From: Clusia tigrina | Taxonomy: Eukaryota; Arthropoda; Insecta; Diptera; Clusiidae | Reading direction: 5' to 3' | Length of the DNA stretch: 64,000 bases | Assembly (NCBI GenBank): GCA_920105625.2 | Contig: OV050032.1 | Location: forward strand, 130,717,810-130,781,809 | In this document: positions 27,597 through 41,046 of the stretch, in pieces | Layout of the letters: each line of letters begins with the position of its first letter | Numbering within the stretch: position 1 is the first letter of the stretch | Made by a program: the position numbers and the translations under genes | Notes under the pieces: generated by a model | Told to the model about the DNA's origin: nothing | The model's input: the letters and a program-made list of their open reading frames with translations, nothing else | Database searches by the model: none

Positions 27597-28799
27597 GAAC
27601 CAAAATCTTCTGTGGGAAATTTTGGCCCACACTACAAATGACAGAGTCGCTACGAAACTATATACACACACACATCACGATAAAATACCCGAACCGAAGC
27701 AACTGCATTAGAAATTTAACGAAAAAACTACATACGTTGTAACCAATTAGCGCGGCCGTGGTAGGAGCGCAGATCAGCAGCAGCATATTATACCAGTTGG
27801 AATAATAACTAGGATTACAACAAAAGCAACCTCACGCACAGCCAACGATCTTGCCAATCAGCGCTATGCTTGCAAAGAGCGAGGAAAAACACAGCGACGA
27901 GGAATACAACAAATACATGCCGGACAAGAGAAGGTGAGTGCACGAACTCAGCGGTGGAATTTGCCGAGTGCGTTCGCTCGGAAATTTTACACCAACAACA
28001 CGAAGAAACGAGAGCGAAGCACAAGAGGGACAACGACAGAACCACCACCACGCCAACGGCCGGCAAGTACAAAGCACAAGAGGGAAATGCTGGTTGTCAG
28101 TTAAATTAAATATTTAACAACAACAACACTATTGGATTCCGGACAGCGCTGCTGGCAGGCAACAATACTGCAGGCTAACCAGGGACCGTTGGAGTGAGGT
28201 GGCTGACCGCCAGAAGTTGAAGGTGGCCCAAGTGCAAAAGACGGCAACAACAACAAGCCGGCCACAACAACAACAATCGACTACTGGCCAACGGAAGTAA
28301 AAACACACAACGGTGGCCTGCGAACAACAACATGTGTCAGCCGCTGCGACCTGGGACTATATAAACCACGTAGCCCAGGCAGTAGGTCTCTTCTTCGGAC
28401 ACCAGCATCCTGACTAGCAACAGCTCTACAAAGTACCATACGAACATAAAAAGCTTAGCAAGAACCTCTGGTTTTTAATCGTTTTCTTGCTAAGTCATAC
28501 ACAGACAGAGACTACAGGGATTCAGTGAGAGCCTCTGGTTTTTAATCGTTCTCCCACTGAATCACAGAGACACATACTTACCGGGACGTAGAGACAGGCA
28601 AACAAGTATACACTAAGCAAGTTGATTTGTATAGAGTTAAGGAAGTAGTATTGTTTTGAGCAAGGACTAACAAGAGTCCATAATCAATACACTAAATAAA
28701 TACGTTGAAATTAATTTAACACACAGGATTTTATATTTTTCTGTATACGACCCCTGGAGCCGCTGAGTTTTACCCCAGCTATAGAAAAGAGTCGTTACA
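27592..28799 (+). repeat. Element C1 3' LTR (1208 bp)
   Basis: Matches the 5' LTR apart from the two missing 143-bp hairpin units, a 21-bp deletion near 28248 and scattered substitutions. One hairpin pair remains at 28454-28494 and 28519-28563. TATA box at about 28359. Confidence 0.9.
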
Positions 28800-28803
28800 G
28801 CAC

Positions 28804-29049
28804 ACACACGGAGAGTTTTTCGTTTTGCTATACACAACGATTGCATACATATGTACATATGCATATGCAATAAAACGCGAGTCGTTCAACCAAGTTTTTT
28901 TTTCTCTTACGCTTTTTTTTCTATTTTATAACGGTTTTTTTTTCTTCGTTCTTTGGCCCTTGCTTTGTAACGTAACGTTTGTAAGTATGTTTATCGTTTG
29001 TTCTTTTCTTACATCAAACACGCACTGTAAGATTATTCCACTTCTGATA
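28804..29049 (-). other. Element A1 leader remainder and primer site
   Basis: Sequence between C1 and the A1 5' LTR. It matches 2566-2804 of A0, with the tRNA-Leu-like primer site at 29034-29049. There are no ORFs of note. Confidence 0.7.
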
Positions 29050-29320
29050 TGTCCAGGGACGGCCAATTTTTATATGATCGTCAATTAAAAGAAACACGAA
29101 ACTAATTGCTTATATTTTATAAATATAAAGGTTTTTATTTGATTAATTTTAAATAAAGCGATTTCAGTAAAGAATAGAACAATATGTATTATTTTACTAT
29201 GTGATGATGGTTCATTGGTGCTTGCGCGACGATGGTTACGAACAGACTGAAGAGCTCTCTCTCTCTATGCATTCTATGGCGCAGTTGCATGATGGTTCGG
29301 AAGGGTTGCCATATGTGAGA
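29050..29320 (-). repeat. Element A1 5' LTR
   Basis: A 271-bp copy with the TC start variant on the minus strand. The right CTTA target duplication is at 29321-29324. Confidence 0.88.
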
Positions 29321-30345
29321 CTTATTCTTTTCACAACAATTTGTAAAGATATGTTGAATATCTTCCTCAAATTGTTTGTAGAACTATGAATTTCTTCCGT
29401 CTGTTCATTTTGTTCAGTTTTGCTTTTCAATGATGTACCATTACTATCTGAATCAGAGGAAGAATCTGAACCGCAATCTGAAAAGCGATTTTCTTCGGGA
29501 AAGTTTATGTAACGAATTCTTCCCTTTTTTAGTAATTTTTTAAACCGCCCCGATTTTCGTTTGTCAAATTCGTTGTCGGTTTCGGAGCTACTTTCACGTT
29601 GCAAACGAGCAGCAATTCTTTTCTCTTGCTGTAAACGCATTTTCTCTCGATCAAACTTACCAACTTTTTTCTATATCACAGATTGTGAGCCAACTGTGTT
29701 ATCCAATCTTGATTTTATGGTAATTTGACTATCGTTTTCTATACTATTCTCTATATGTATATTTGTCGCAAAGGATTCTATATTTCTTCCATGTTCATCT
29801 CTAGAGTGATAATTAGTTATGAGTTCATCATTATTTTCTTGAGTATATCCCGAAATGACAATCTTATCCGCTTTTAGGACCGGCGTAGGAACAGGGTTTT
29901 CATCTTCACTAAGTTCATTGTTCACTAAATTGAGAGTCTTCTCTTTGAAGAACGTTTTCTTCCAACTGGTACCAGTGATTAATTGTTCCACAAAATTATT
30001 GCAAATATTGCTCCACCTAAAATCCGAAACTTTTCGCTGACTATCATTTTCTATTTGATCTAATGAAACCGCTAATTCTAAGTTCCCAATATTAACTGAC
30101 TCTTTTTTAATTTCTGGAATTTTTTCAATGTAGCTTCTTTCATAAAAGGAGGACTAAAGGTAAAACCCTTTAGTTCAGCTTTCGTTCGTATTCGCGCAGC
30201 TATTAGTGAATTAGTTTCTGTTTTGATCGGAGCAATTGTTGATGGCAAAAATTCCGTTGAATGGGTAACGGGTTCATTCTTAACGGTACGTATAACGTCA
30301 TTATCACCAATTATAAGCGTACCATTTTTTTTAAACAAGGAACCT
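29321..30345 (-). pseudogene. BCOR-like gene, upstream half, copy U2
   Basis: Partner of D1 across A1. It carries the same in-frame TAG (about 29671) and the later frame change as U1, plus a one-base change near 30120 that splits the open frame at 30078. The T-run near 30315 has 8 T against 9 in U1. It encodes VKNEP and IKTE psi-K-x-E-like sites and the Ser/Asp-rich tract. No start exon was seen. Confidence 0.6.
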
Positions 30346-32229
30346 CAAAAAACGTTTCGCGTCTTTACTAGCCACATATGTAATTCAGTGAGTTGCTTAT
30401 ATGATGCACTAAACACATCGACACTTCTACAATAGGAAATACACTGTTTATAGCTGCAGGAAAGCTTTTCAGCCGATCAACACAGGCAATGAGGATATCT
30501 TCTATTCCTCTTTCTTGGAGGTCATTAGGTCATAATTTCAGCCAAATAAAAACCTAACATGTGGTCGGGCAACTTCCGCCTACAGGTGGCCCAGGGGCAA
30601 GGAATTGACACAAACAAAAACCAGCATTTGAACAACAAGTGACGAAGACAAAGCCAGGAGAATCGTCAACGGTATATGTGGAACAGTGGCAACACAACTC
30701 GTGGAAAAGGTATAAAAGCCCCATCCACCAGCCACACAGACGTGTATTTCTGATTGATACGCAAAGGTGTCAGTAAAAAACCAAGCGATGGACACGATCT
30801 ACTGACGACGCGCAGATTGAGATTTCTCAGTTGCCACCAAAGATAGCTTCGGTATACCACTAAGGGCAACATGACTTCTCCACAGGAAACAATATATGCT
30901 TTTAACAGATCTCGCTGAAAAATAGGCACAGACAAATTCTCTTTATGATCTAACTGCTTGAAGCAGTCACACTCGTCTCAACGAATTTATCGTCCGCGCT
31001 TCCATGATGCACTCAACGCAAAATACCACTACATTTTGTCCAACTAGCGAGAAGACTTATTGTAGTCATTTGGTTATAAAGAATAGAAATATAGACCTAG
31101 TGAATGAGTTTCGTTATTCGTATTGTAAATTTCTGTAAGACCCCTGAACACTGTTCAAAGTCGTTAGGGGCACAGATAGGATAATTTTTAGTGGGCTTCT
31201 CAAAAGAGATTATATGGAAGGGAGGCGTGTCCTTTATCTATCGACCCCATTTCTTTTATCAGACTTTATAGCGTCAATATACAAATTCACAGCAAATTCT
31301 GTCCACAAATTTTGTATAGACCATAAGTTATAAGTATGTGAAAATAGTGGGAGTGGCTTTCAAAAAAACATGTGTTTGTTGTTTTATAGTAGCGCTCTGA
31401 ATCCTCGTGTGAAATTTCGTTGATGAATCTATATGTAGAGACCCAGTAATGAATATTGGTTAATTGTTGTCATGGCAATAGTATTATTCTGCCCATATTT
31501 TGTATACACACTAGTATGGGCCCCATTGACAATTTATTTGTAGTTAGGCTAATTTTAAATTTAGTGGTGCCGCAAGTTCTTTAAATGAAAGTGGGCGTCT
31601 CATTTCTTGCATATGGCTTTATGTCAACCTGCTTCTGCATATATGGGAGGTTGTCATAGCCTTTTCCCAGATGGGTTCATATATAGGTATTTCCTTGTGT
31701 CTTAAGGTACAGGCTATACTTTTGCAAAGTTTCATTAAGATATCTCTATCGGTGCGAAAAAATGTTCGTTCCAGGCGGACAGACGGACGAACAAAATCAA
31801 ATAGCTCAGAAAGTGATTGTGATAATATGTCTAGATATATTTCTACAACTGCCACTCCTCAATATGGTAATTGAGAAATAAATTGCTGGTTAAAAAATAG
31901 AAATGGCAATAAATAAGTTCTCTGCTATATCAGAAAAATTTATATTAAATGAAAATGTTTTATTTAACTTTAAAAGAATTTTGAAGTTTTGCTTCTGTTC
32001 ATAAATCAATTGATTGAAAAATTCGTCAGTGGTATTTTGATAGCCAGATATCAGTATTTGTAGTTAATACCAAACATATAGCTACTGCTATCGAATTGCG
32101 GAAATCTTAAACCTAATAACGAAGCAAGTTTCTAACATTTTTAGAAAATATTTATCATTTTTATTTTGGTTAAACGTCGGTCGTACATTGACCATAAATA
32201 TACCAACGTCTTAAATGCAAAATTACGAA
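30346..32229. other. Spacer, unit 2
   Basis: Equivalent to 4103-5970 of unit 1, including the TATA-like element (about 30711) and the ggacagacggacgaac segment (about 31780). No gene seen. Confidence 0.5.
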
Positions 32230-35046
32230 TTATGAATATATTTATTTTTTCTCCAACGCACAAAAGTTGTAAACATGTCGCTTTCTCCAGGAAATCAGAC
32301 ATTTTCAACTCCCTCATCAGACTTTTGTGTGTGGAAGCTATTGAAGAAGATGGATATATCTAGAACAAAATTATACAGAAACAAAGTCGATAAATAAAAT
32401 GTCATTATCACTTTAATATAGTTCATCACGCTACTTACTTTATTTAGGATAGTATCGATTTTACTTTAAGAAAATTGCACAAATCGCTAAGAAGAACCCA
32501 CTTATCTGTGCCTTCATCTTTTAACAAATATAATGGCGGTAATAAGACATCAGCCTCTTCGAATTCAAATATTTCACCTTCACTGTCAGAATTTTCTACC
32601 AAGAATTCGGGGTTTTTGTCATTGTATAATCGAACGGAATTGAAACGATCAATATTGCCAAGCACTACTGCACATTTGTCCATAGTAGTCGTAGAATTAC
32701 TCTCCTCATACTGATTGAAATCTTGTCTGTTTGTTATCAAACTGGATACCGAAGATTTTCTAAGAGCTCTGCTCATATCACATGTGAAGCTCGGTGCCCA
32801 AGTAAAAATATCATAACCATTTTCCGCTTCATCTGAAAGCAGATCATAAAAATTAAGAAATTATATATAATTATTATGCATTATATACTTGTATTCGTCC
32901 ATACCAAATATTTCCCATGGACCATTAAAAATCAATGGTTTTCTATCAGGTCCATTATTTTGTACGTCGCTTAAATGATTATTTAAAATATCTCTCATAC
33001 CAGTGCTTGAAGCTAACATTAAAGGGGTTTGGCCTAAAAACAAATAAAAACAATCACAAATTATGACATGTTACCTACATTATCCTCACCCTTACCTGAA
33101 TATGTAACAAGTAGAGGATCCGCACCATATGACAACAGTAAACGAACAAGTTCTTCATGATCATTTTCGCTTGCTTCATACAGAGGGCGAATTCCAGAAT
33201 GCGCAGCTTCAGAATGATTGGCCCCAAATTGTAATAACACTCTAGCTATTTGTAACCAGCCATTTGTACAAGCTTCGTGCAGAGGTGTATAACCTGCGTT
33301 GTCCTTCTGATCTGGATTCATTCCCATGCGTTCGAGGCAATAAACAATTACATCGATATAACCCTGCCGAGCTGCTTTATGCATTGTGCTCTGACCAACT
33401 CCTTTATTTAGAACCCACTTCTGTATTTCTCGACAGACATCACTTTCAGCTTTAATTTTTAATTCATTATTCTCGTCAGGTTTTATTAATTTATATGAAT
33501 GCGAGGCGGCGCCTGACGCAATTATCGATTTTTTTTTTTTGCGAATATAATCGAAACCTGAACTACCTTTCCTTCGTAAATATTTTCCAGTTCTGCGACG
33601 CTTAAAATTAGTCAATGTACTTGACATATTAGACAAGTTATTTCGCTGATTTTCGTAAACGTGTTTTTCATAATTTTCTAAGGTACTTTCAGTAACTTCT
33701 TCTGGTTTTATTAGAGAGACTTGAGCTATAGTTCTATCTAAGGATGACACCGTTGTTGCAGCTCTTGAAAGGTTTCGCAATTTATCCTCACTGATAACAA
33801 CATTCATTTGTTGTAAAAATTGTTCATATTTTTGTTCGTAAGTCATCTTCTCGCTACCTTCTAAAGATTGGATCATTTCAGGAGGAGCCGAAGCAGGCCG
33901 ATCATCCCCGACAAATATCTCACAAATTATTTCTCTCTTTTTCTGCAGCTTGGATTCAGTACGAGTCTTCGTTTGCAAAACTTTTGTTTCAAAGATGCTG
34001 AAATGTCTTTTTTTCCTCAAATTTGTTTCTTTGTTGTCGTCTAACTTAAAATCTGGTAGTAATTCATTTACTGTACTCGCCTCAGTGTTTTGCGAGATTC
34101 CATGTTGTACATTTACTGGTGCGCTATTAATAATAGCTTTTGCTTTAGATTTAAATCGTGTAGCAGAGTTAATGACGCGTGAATGCAACAAATCTATAAT
34201 TGATCTAGGTTCTTCTGGAAAATTTTGTGAATCCATATGCGATTTTATTTCAGATTTGAAGCAATCCGGTTCAGATTTATCGAATGGTGTTATTAATTTA
34301 TCTGTTTTACTCATATATTTTGAAAATGCTGACCTTTCATCTATATCCCGTTCCAAATCTGGGAGTGATGATGTTATCTTGTGATTATTAGGATGTTTTA
34401 TTGTTATTAAACTTGGCGGAACTTTAAGGGAACGTTTGTAGCGATAAACTTCCATTAGTAAGTCTACTTGTTTTTCCTTTGCTTTTTTATTTGACGATAT
34501 TGCTGCATTGTTTTTTTCATTCTTATGCTTCACACTTTTAATAATTTTCTTTTTATTTGCATTGTTTTTATTAATAATGTTAGGTTTTTTTCAGTTTTCG
34601 AACGTAATCGTATGGACATTATTACACTAGCTTCTCTCATCAATGACTCATTGCACATTGCTTTTTTGTTAATAGCATATTTTCGTACATATTTCCGTTT
34701 TATTTTTGTCATTGAATTACGGATAATTTTTTCATTGCGCAAAACCTTACTGTTGGCCAACTGGAGTTCCAGTTCCCTTTTTCGCTTTGAACGTGTCATT
34801 GTATTTAAATCAACCCTCGAATATAATCTTTCTTTTATTTCCAATTTCTCTGACTTACTTTTATTATTAAGTTCATCCTCATATTGCACTTTTTTATTTA
34901 GGTTTTTTAGTCTCTCTTTAACTATAACTACGGGCTCATTTTTCAAAAATATTCTGTTTTCATCTATTTCATTTTTAACATCTTTCGTCATCACATTTAT
35001 CTTAGTTTCAACACTTCTTAAGCATTCATTATTTAAATCTGACTTA
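32230..35046 (-). pseudogene. BCOR-like gene, downstream half, copy D2
   Basis: Exons correspond to 35046-33096, 33033-32905, 32832-32439 and 32359 downward. It has a one-base loss in the T-run near 34590 (frameshift splitting 154 and 490 codons) and a 4-bp deletion near 32456 in the PUFD exon. A deletion of about 200 bp near 32230 removes the end of the last exon. The ankyrin block itself is open (33061-33420). It is joined to U3 through a solo LTR. Confidence 0.75.
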
Positions 35047-35317
35047 TGTCCAGGGACGGCCGATTTTTATATGATCGTCAATTAAAAGAAACACGAAACT
35101 GATTGCTTATATTTTATAAATATAAATGTTTTTATTTGATTAATTTTAAATAAAGCGATTTCAGTAAAGAATAGAACAATATGTATTATTTTACTATGTG
35201 ATGATGGTTCATTGGTGCTTGCGCGACGATGGTTACGAACAGACTGAAGAGCTCTCTCTCTCTATGCATTCTATGGCGCAGTTGCATGATGGTTCGGAAG
35301 GGTTGCCATATGTGAGA
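35047..35317 (-). repeat. Solo LTR of element A
   Basis: 271 bp flanked by CTTA on both sides (35043-35046 and 35318-35321), with no internal A sequence. It is the expected product of LTR-LTR recombination at the same insertion site as A1. Confidence 0.9.
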
Positions 35318-36345
35318 CTTATTCTTTTCACAACAATTTGTAAAGATATGTTGAATATCTTCCTCAAATTGTTTGTAGAACTATGAATTTCTTCCGTCTG
35401 TTCATTTTGTTCAGTTTTGCTTTTCAATGATGTACCATTACTATCTGAATCAGAGGAAGAATCTGAACCGCAATCTGAAAAGCGATTTTCTTCGGGAAAG
35501 TTTATGTAACGAATTCTTCCCTTTTTTAGTAATTTTTTAAACCGCCCCGATTTTCGTTTGTCAAATTCATTGTCGGTTTCGGAGCTACTTTCACGTTGCA
35601 AACGAGCAGCAATTCTTTTCTCTTGCTGTAAACGCATTTTCTCTCGATCAAACTTACCAACTTTTTTCTATATCACAGATTGTGAGCCAACTGTGTTATC
35701 CAATGTTGATTTTATGGTAATTTGACTATCGTTTTCTATACTATTCTCTATATGTATATTTGTCGCAAAGGATTCTATATTTCTTCCATGTTCATCTCTA
35801 GAGTGATAATTAGTTATGAGTTCATCATTATTTTCTTGAGTATATCCCGAAATGACAATCTTATCCGCTTTTAGGACCGGCGTAGGAACAGGGTTTTCAT
35901 CTTCACTAAGTTCATTGTTCACTAAATTGAGAGTCTCTCTTTGAAGAACGTTTTCTTCCAAACTGGTACCAGTGATTAATTGTTCCACAAAATTATTGCA
36001 AATATTGCTCCACCTAAAATCCGAAACTTTTCGCTGACTATCATTTTCTATTTGATCTAATGAAACCGCTAATTCTAAGTTCCCAATATTAACTGACTCT
36101 TTTTTAATTTCTGGAATTTTTTCAATGTAGCTTCTTTCATAAAAGGAGGACTAAAGGTAAAACCCTTTAGTTCAGCTTTCGTTCGTATTCGCGCAGCTAT
36201 TAGTGAATTAGTTTCTGTTTTGATCGGAGCAATTGTTGATGGCAAAAATTCCGTTGAATGGGTAACGGGTTCATTCTTAACGGTACGTATAACGTCATTA
36301 TCACCAATTATAAGCGTACCATTTTTTTTAAACAAGGAACCTCAA
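35318..36345 (-). pseudogene. BCOR-like gene, upstream half, copy U3
   Basis: Near-identical to U2, with an extra disturbance near 35935-35960 (loss of two bases and gain of one) that garbles a few codons, and a C-to-G change near 35705. It keeps the shared TAG. It pairs with D2. Confidence 0.6.
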
Positions 36346-38227
36346 AAAACGTTTCGCGTCTTTACTAGCCACATATGTAATTCAGTGAGTTGCTTATATG
36401 ATGCACTAAACACATCGACACTTCTACAATAGGAAATACACTGTTTATAGCTGCAGGAAAGCTTTTCAGCCGATCAACACAGGCAATGAGGATATCTTCT
36501 ATTCCTCTTTCTTGGAGGTCATTAGGTCATAATTTCAGCCAAATAAAAACCTAACATGTGGTCGGGCAACTTCCGCCTACAGGTGGCCCAGGGGCAAGGA
36601 ATTGACACAAACAAAAACCAGCATTTGAACAACAAGTGACGAAGACAAAGCCAGGAGAATCGTCAACGGTATATGTGGAACAGTGGCAACACAACTCGTG
36701 GAAAAGGTATAAAAGCCCCATCCACCAGCCACACAGACGTGTATTTCTGATTGATACGCAAAGGTGTCAGTAAAAAACCAAGCGATGGACACGATCTACT
36801 GACGACGCGCAGATTGAGATTTCTCAGTTGCCACCAAAGATAGCTTCGGTATACCACTAAGGGCAACATGACTTCTCCACAGGAAACAATATATGCTTTT
36901 AACAGATCTCGCTGAAAAATAGGCACAGACAAATTCTCTTTATGATCTAACTGCTTGAAGCAGTCACACTCGTCTCAACGAATTTATCGTCCGCGCTTCC
37001 ATGATGCACTCAACGCAAAATACCACTACATTTTGTCCAACTAGCGAGAAGACTTATTGTAGTCATTTGGTTATAAAGAATAGAAATATAGACCTAGTGA
37101 ATGAGTTTCGTTATTCGTATTGTAAATTTCTGTAAGACCCCTGAACACTGTTCAAAGTCGTTAGGGGCACAGATAGGATAATTTTTAGTGGGCTTCTCAA
37201 AAGAGATTATATGGAAGGGAGGCGTGTCCTTTATCTATCGACCCCATTTCTTTTATCAGACTTTATAGCGTCAATATACAAATTCACAGCAAATTCTGTC
37301 CACAAATTTTGTATAGACCATAAGTTATAAGTATGTGAAAATAGTGGGAGTGGCTTTCAAAAAAACATGTGTTTGTTGTTTTATAGTAGCGCTCTGAATC
37401 CTCGTGTGAAATTTCGTTGATGAATCTATATGTAGAGACCCAGTAATGAATATTGGTTAATTGTTGTCATGGCAATAGTATTATTCTGCCCATATTTTGT
37501 ATACACACTAGTATGGGCCCCATTGACAATTTATTTGTAGTTAGGCTAATTTTAAATTTAGTGGTGCCGCAAGTTCTTTAAATGAAAGTGGGCGTCTCAT
37601 TTCTTGCATATGGCTTTATGTCAACCTGCTTCTGCATATATGGGAGGTTGTCATAGCCTTTTCCCAGATGGGTTCATATATAGGTATTTCCTTGTGTCTT
37701 AAGGTACAGGCTATACTTTTGCAAAGTTTCATTAAGATATCTCTATCGGTGCGAAAAAATGTTCGTTCCAGGCGGACAGACGGACGAACAAAATCAAATA
37801 GCTCAGAAAGTGATTGTGATAATATGTCTAGATATATTTCTACAACTGCCACTCCTCAATATGGTAATTGAGAAATAAATTGCTGGTTAAAAAATAGAAA
37901 TGGCAATAAATAAGTTCTCTGCTATATCAGAAAAATTTATATTAAATGAAAATGTTTTATTTAACTTTAAAAGAATTTTGAAGTTTTGCTTCTGTTCATA
38001 AATCAATTGATTGAAAAATTCGTCAGTGGTATTTTGATAGCCAGATATCAGTATTTGTAGTTAATACCAAACATATAGCTACTGCTATCGAATTGCGGAA
38101 ATCTTAAACCTAATAACGAAGCAAGTTTCTAACATTTTTAGAAAATATTTATCATTTTTATTTTGGTTAAACGTCGGTCGTACATTGACCATAAATATAC
38201 CAACGTCTTAAATGCAAAATTACGAAT
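36346..38227. other. Spacer, unit 3
   Basis: Almost identical to the unit 2 spacer, including the TATA-like element near 36708. No gene seen. Confidence 0.5.
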
Positions 38228-41046
38228 TATGAATATATTTATTTTTTCTCCAACGCACAAAAGTTGTAAACATGTCGCTTTCTCCAGGAAATCAGACATT
38301 TTCAACTCCCTCATCAGACTTTTGTGTGTGGAAGCTATTGAAGAAGATGGATATATCTAGAACAAAATTATACAGAAACAAAGTCGATAAATAAAATGTC
38401 ATTATCACTTTAATATAGTTCATCACGCTACTTACTTTATTTAGGATAGTATCCTTAGATTTTACTTTAAGAAAATTGCACAAATCGCTAAGAAGAACCC
38501 ACTTATCTGTGCCTTCATCTTTTAACAAATATAATGGCGGTAATAAGACATCAGCCTCTTCGAATTCAAATATTTCACCTTCACTGTCAGAATTTTCTAC
38601 CAAGAATTCGGGGTTTTTGTCATTGTATAATCGAACGGAATTGAAACGATCAATATTGCCAAGCACTACTGCACATTTGTCCATAGTAGTCGTAGAATTA
38701 CTCTCCTCATACTGATTGAAATCTTCTCTGTTTGTTATCAAACTGGATACCGAAGATTTTCTAAGAGCTCTGCTCATATCACATGTGAAGCTCGGTGCCC
38801 AAGTAAAAATATCATAACCATTTTCCGCTTCATCTGAAAGCAGATCATAAAAATTAAGAAATTATATATAATTATTATGCATTATATACTTGTATTCGTC
38901 CATACCAAATATTTCCCATGGACCATTAAAAATCAATGGTTTTCTATCAGGTCCATTATTTTGTACGTCGCTTAAATGATTATTTAAAATATCTCTCATA
39001 CCAGTGCTTGAAGCTAACATTAAAGGGGTTTGGCCTAAAAACAAATAAAAACAATCACAAATTATGACATGTTACCTACATTATCCTCACCCTTACCTGA
39101 ATATGTAACAAGTAGAGGATCCGCACCATATGACAACAGTAAACGAACAAGTTCTTCATGATCATTTTCGCTTGCTTCATGCAGAGGGCGAATTCCAGAA
39201 TGCGCAGCTTCAGAATGATTGGCCCCAAATTGTAATAACACTCTAGCTATTTGTAACCAGCCATTTGTACAAGCTTCGTGCAGAGGTGTATAACCTGCGT
39301 TGTCCTTCTGATCTGGATTCATTCCCATGCGTTCGAGGCAATAAACAATTACATCGATATAACCCTGCCGAGCTGCTTTATGCATTGTGCTCTGACCAAC
39401 TCCTTTATTTAGAACCCACTTCTGTATTTCTCGACAGACATCACTTTCAGCTTTAATTTTTAATTCATTATTCTCGTCAGGTTTTATTAATTTATGTGAA
39501 TGCGAGGCGGCGCCTGACGCAATTATCGATTTTTTTTTTTGCGAATATAATCGAAACCTGAACTACCTTTCCTTCGTAAATATTTTCCAGTTCTGCGACG
39601 CTTAAAATTAGTCAATGTACTTGACATATTAGACAAGTTATTTCGCTGATTTTCGTAAACGTGTTTTTCATAATTTTCTAAGGTACTTTCAGTAACTTCT
39701 TCTGGTTTTATTAGAGAGACTTGAGCTATAGTTCTATCTAAGGATGACACCGTTGTTGCAGCTCTTGAAAGGTTTCGCAATTTATCCTCACTGATAACAA
39801 CATTCATTTGTTGTAAAAATTGTTCATATTTTTGTTCGTAAGTCATCTTCTCGCTACCTTCTAAAGATTGGATCATTTCAGGAGGAGCCGAAGCAGGCCG
39901 ATCATCCCCGACAAATATCTCACAAATTATTTCTCTCTTTTTCTGCAGCTTGGATTCAGTACGAGTCTTCGTTTGCAAAACTTTTGTTTCAAAGATGCTG
40001 AAATGTCTTTTTTTCCTCAAATTTGTTTCTTTGTTGTCGTCTAACTTAAAATATGGTAGTAATTCATTTACTGTACTCGCCTCAGTGTTTTGCGAGATTC
40101 CATGTTGTACATTTACTGGTGCGCTATTAATAATAGCTTTTGCTTTAGATTTAAATCGTGTAGCAGAGTTAATGACGCGTGAATGCAACAAATCTATAAT
40201 TGATCTAGGTTCTTCTGGAAAATTTTGTGAATCCATATGCGATTTTATTTCAGATTTGAAGCAATCCGGTTCAGATTTATCGAATGGTGTTATTAATTTA
40301 TCTGTTTTACTCATATATTTTGAAAATGCTGACCTTTCATCTATATCCCGTTCCAAATCTGGGAGTGATGATGTTATCTTGTGATTATTAGGATGTTTTA
40401 TTGTTATTAAACTTGGCGGAACTTTAAGGGAACGTTTGTAGCGATAAACTTCCATTAGTAAGTCTACTTGTTTTTCCTTTGCTTTTTTATTTGACGATAT
40501 TGCTGCATTGTTTTTTTCATTCTTATGCTTCACACTTTTAATAATTTTCTTTTTATTTGCATTGTTTTTATTAATAATGTTAGGTTTTTTTCAGTTTTCG
40601 AACGTAATCGTATGGACATTATTACACTAGCTTCTCTCATCAATGACTCATTGCACATTGCTTTTTTGTTAATAGCATATTTTCGTACATATTTCCGTTT
40701 TATTTTTGTCATTGAATTACGGATAATTTTTTCATTGCGCAAAACCTTACTGTTGGCCAACTGGAGTTCCAGTTCCCTTTTTCGCTTTGAACGTGTCATT
40801 GTATTTAAATCAACCCTCGAATATAATCTTGCTTTTATTTCCAATTTCTCTGACTTACTTTTATTATTAAGTTCATCCTCATATTGCACTTTTTTATTTA
40901 GGTTTTTTAGTCTCTCTTTAACTATAACTACGGGCTCATTTTTCAAAAATATTCTGTTTTCATCTATTTCATTTTTAGCATCTTTCGTCATCACATTTAT
41001 CTTAGTTTCAACACTTCTTAAGCATTCATTATTTAAATCTGACTTA
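38228..41046 (-). pseudogene. BCOR-like gene, downstream half, copy D3
   Basis: Exons correspond to 41046-39097, 39034-38906, 38833-38436 and 38356 downward. The T-run near 39530 has 11 T (12 in D1), and the run near 40590 has 7 (8 in D1), giving two frameshifts in the long exon. The PUFD exon at 38436-38833 is intact, unlike D2, but the last exon carries the same deletion of about 200 bp as D2. Confidence 0.75.

Larger units (their letters stand above)
23674..28799 (+). mobile_element. Element C copy 1: deletion-derivative retrotransposon related to B
   Basis: Flanked by GCAC duplications (23670-23673 and 28800-28803) within the A1 leader. LTRs are at 23674-25188 and 27592-28799, both TGTAAG to GTTACA. 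It has the same tRNA-Lys-type primer site as B and a homologous Gag. Between them lie only a Gag-PR frame and a second frame ending in the B-type ORF3 C-terminal domain. RT, RNase H, integrase and the Ulp1 domain are absent. It would have to move with enzymes supplied by a full relative. Confidence 0.88.
8988..29320 (-). mobile_element. Element A copy 1 with nested elements B1, mariner and C1
   Basis: Both LTRs (8988-9235 and 29050-29320) and the CTTA duplications on each side are present, so this is one insertion into the BCOR-like gene. Its interior was later split by B1 (11331-20517, TSD GTAG), a mariner fragment (22226-22842) and C1 (23674-28799, TSD GCAC). Removing these leaves about 5.4 kb of A. 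Several single-base frame changes in Gag, PR, PR/RT and RNase H/IN are shared with A2, and mostly with A0, so the family copy was already defective when amplified. Confidence 0.88.
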
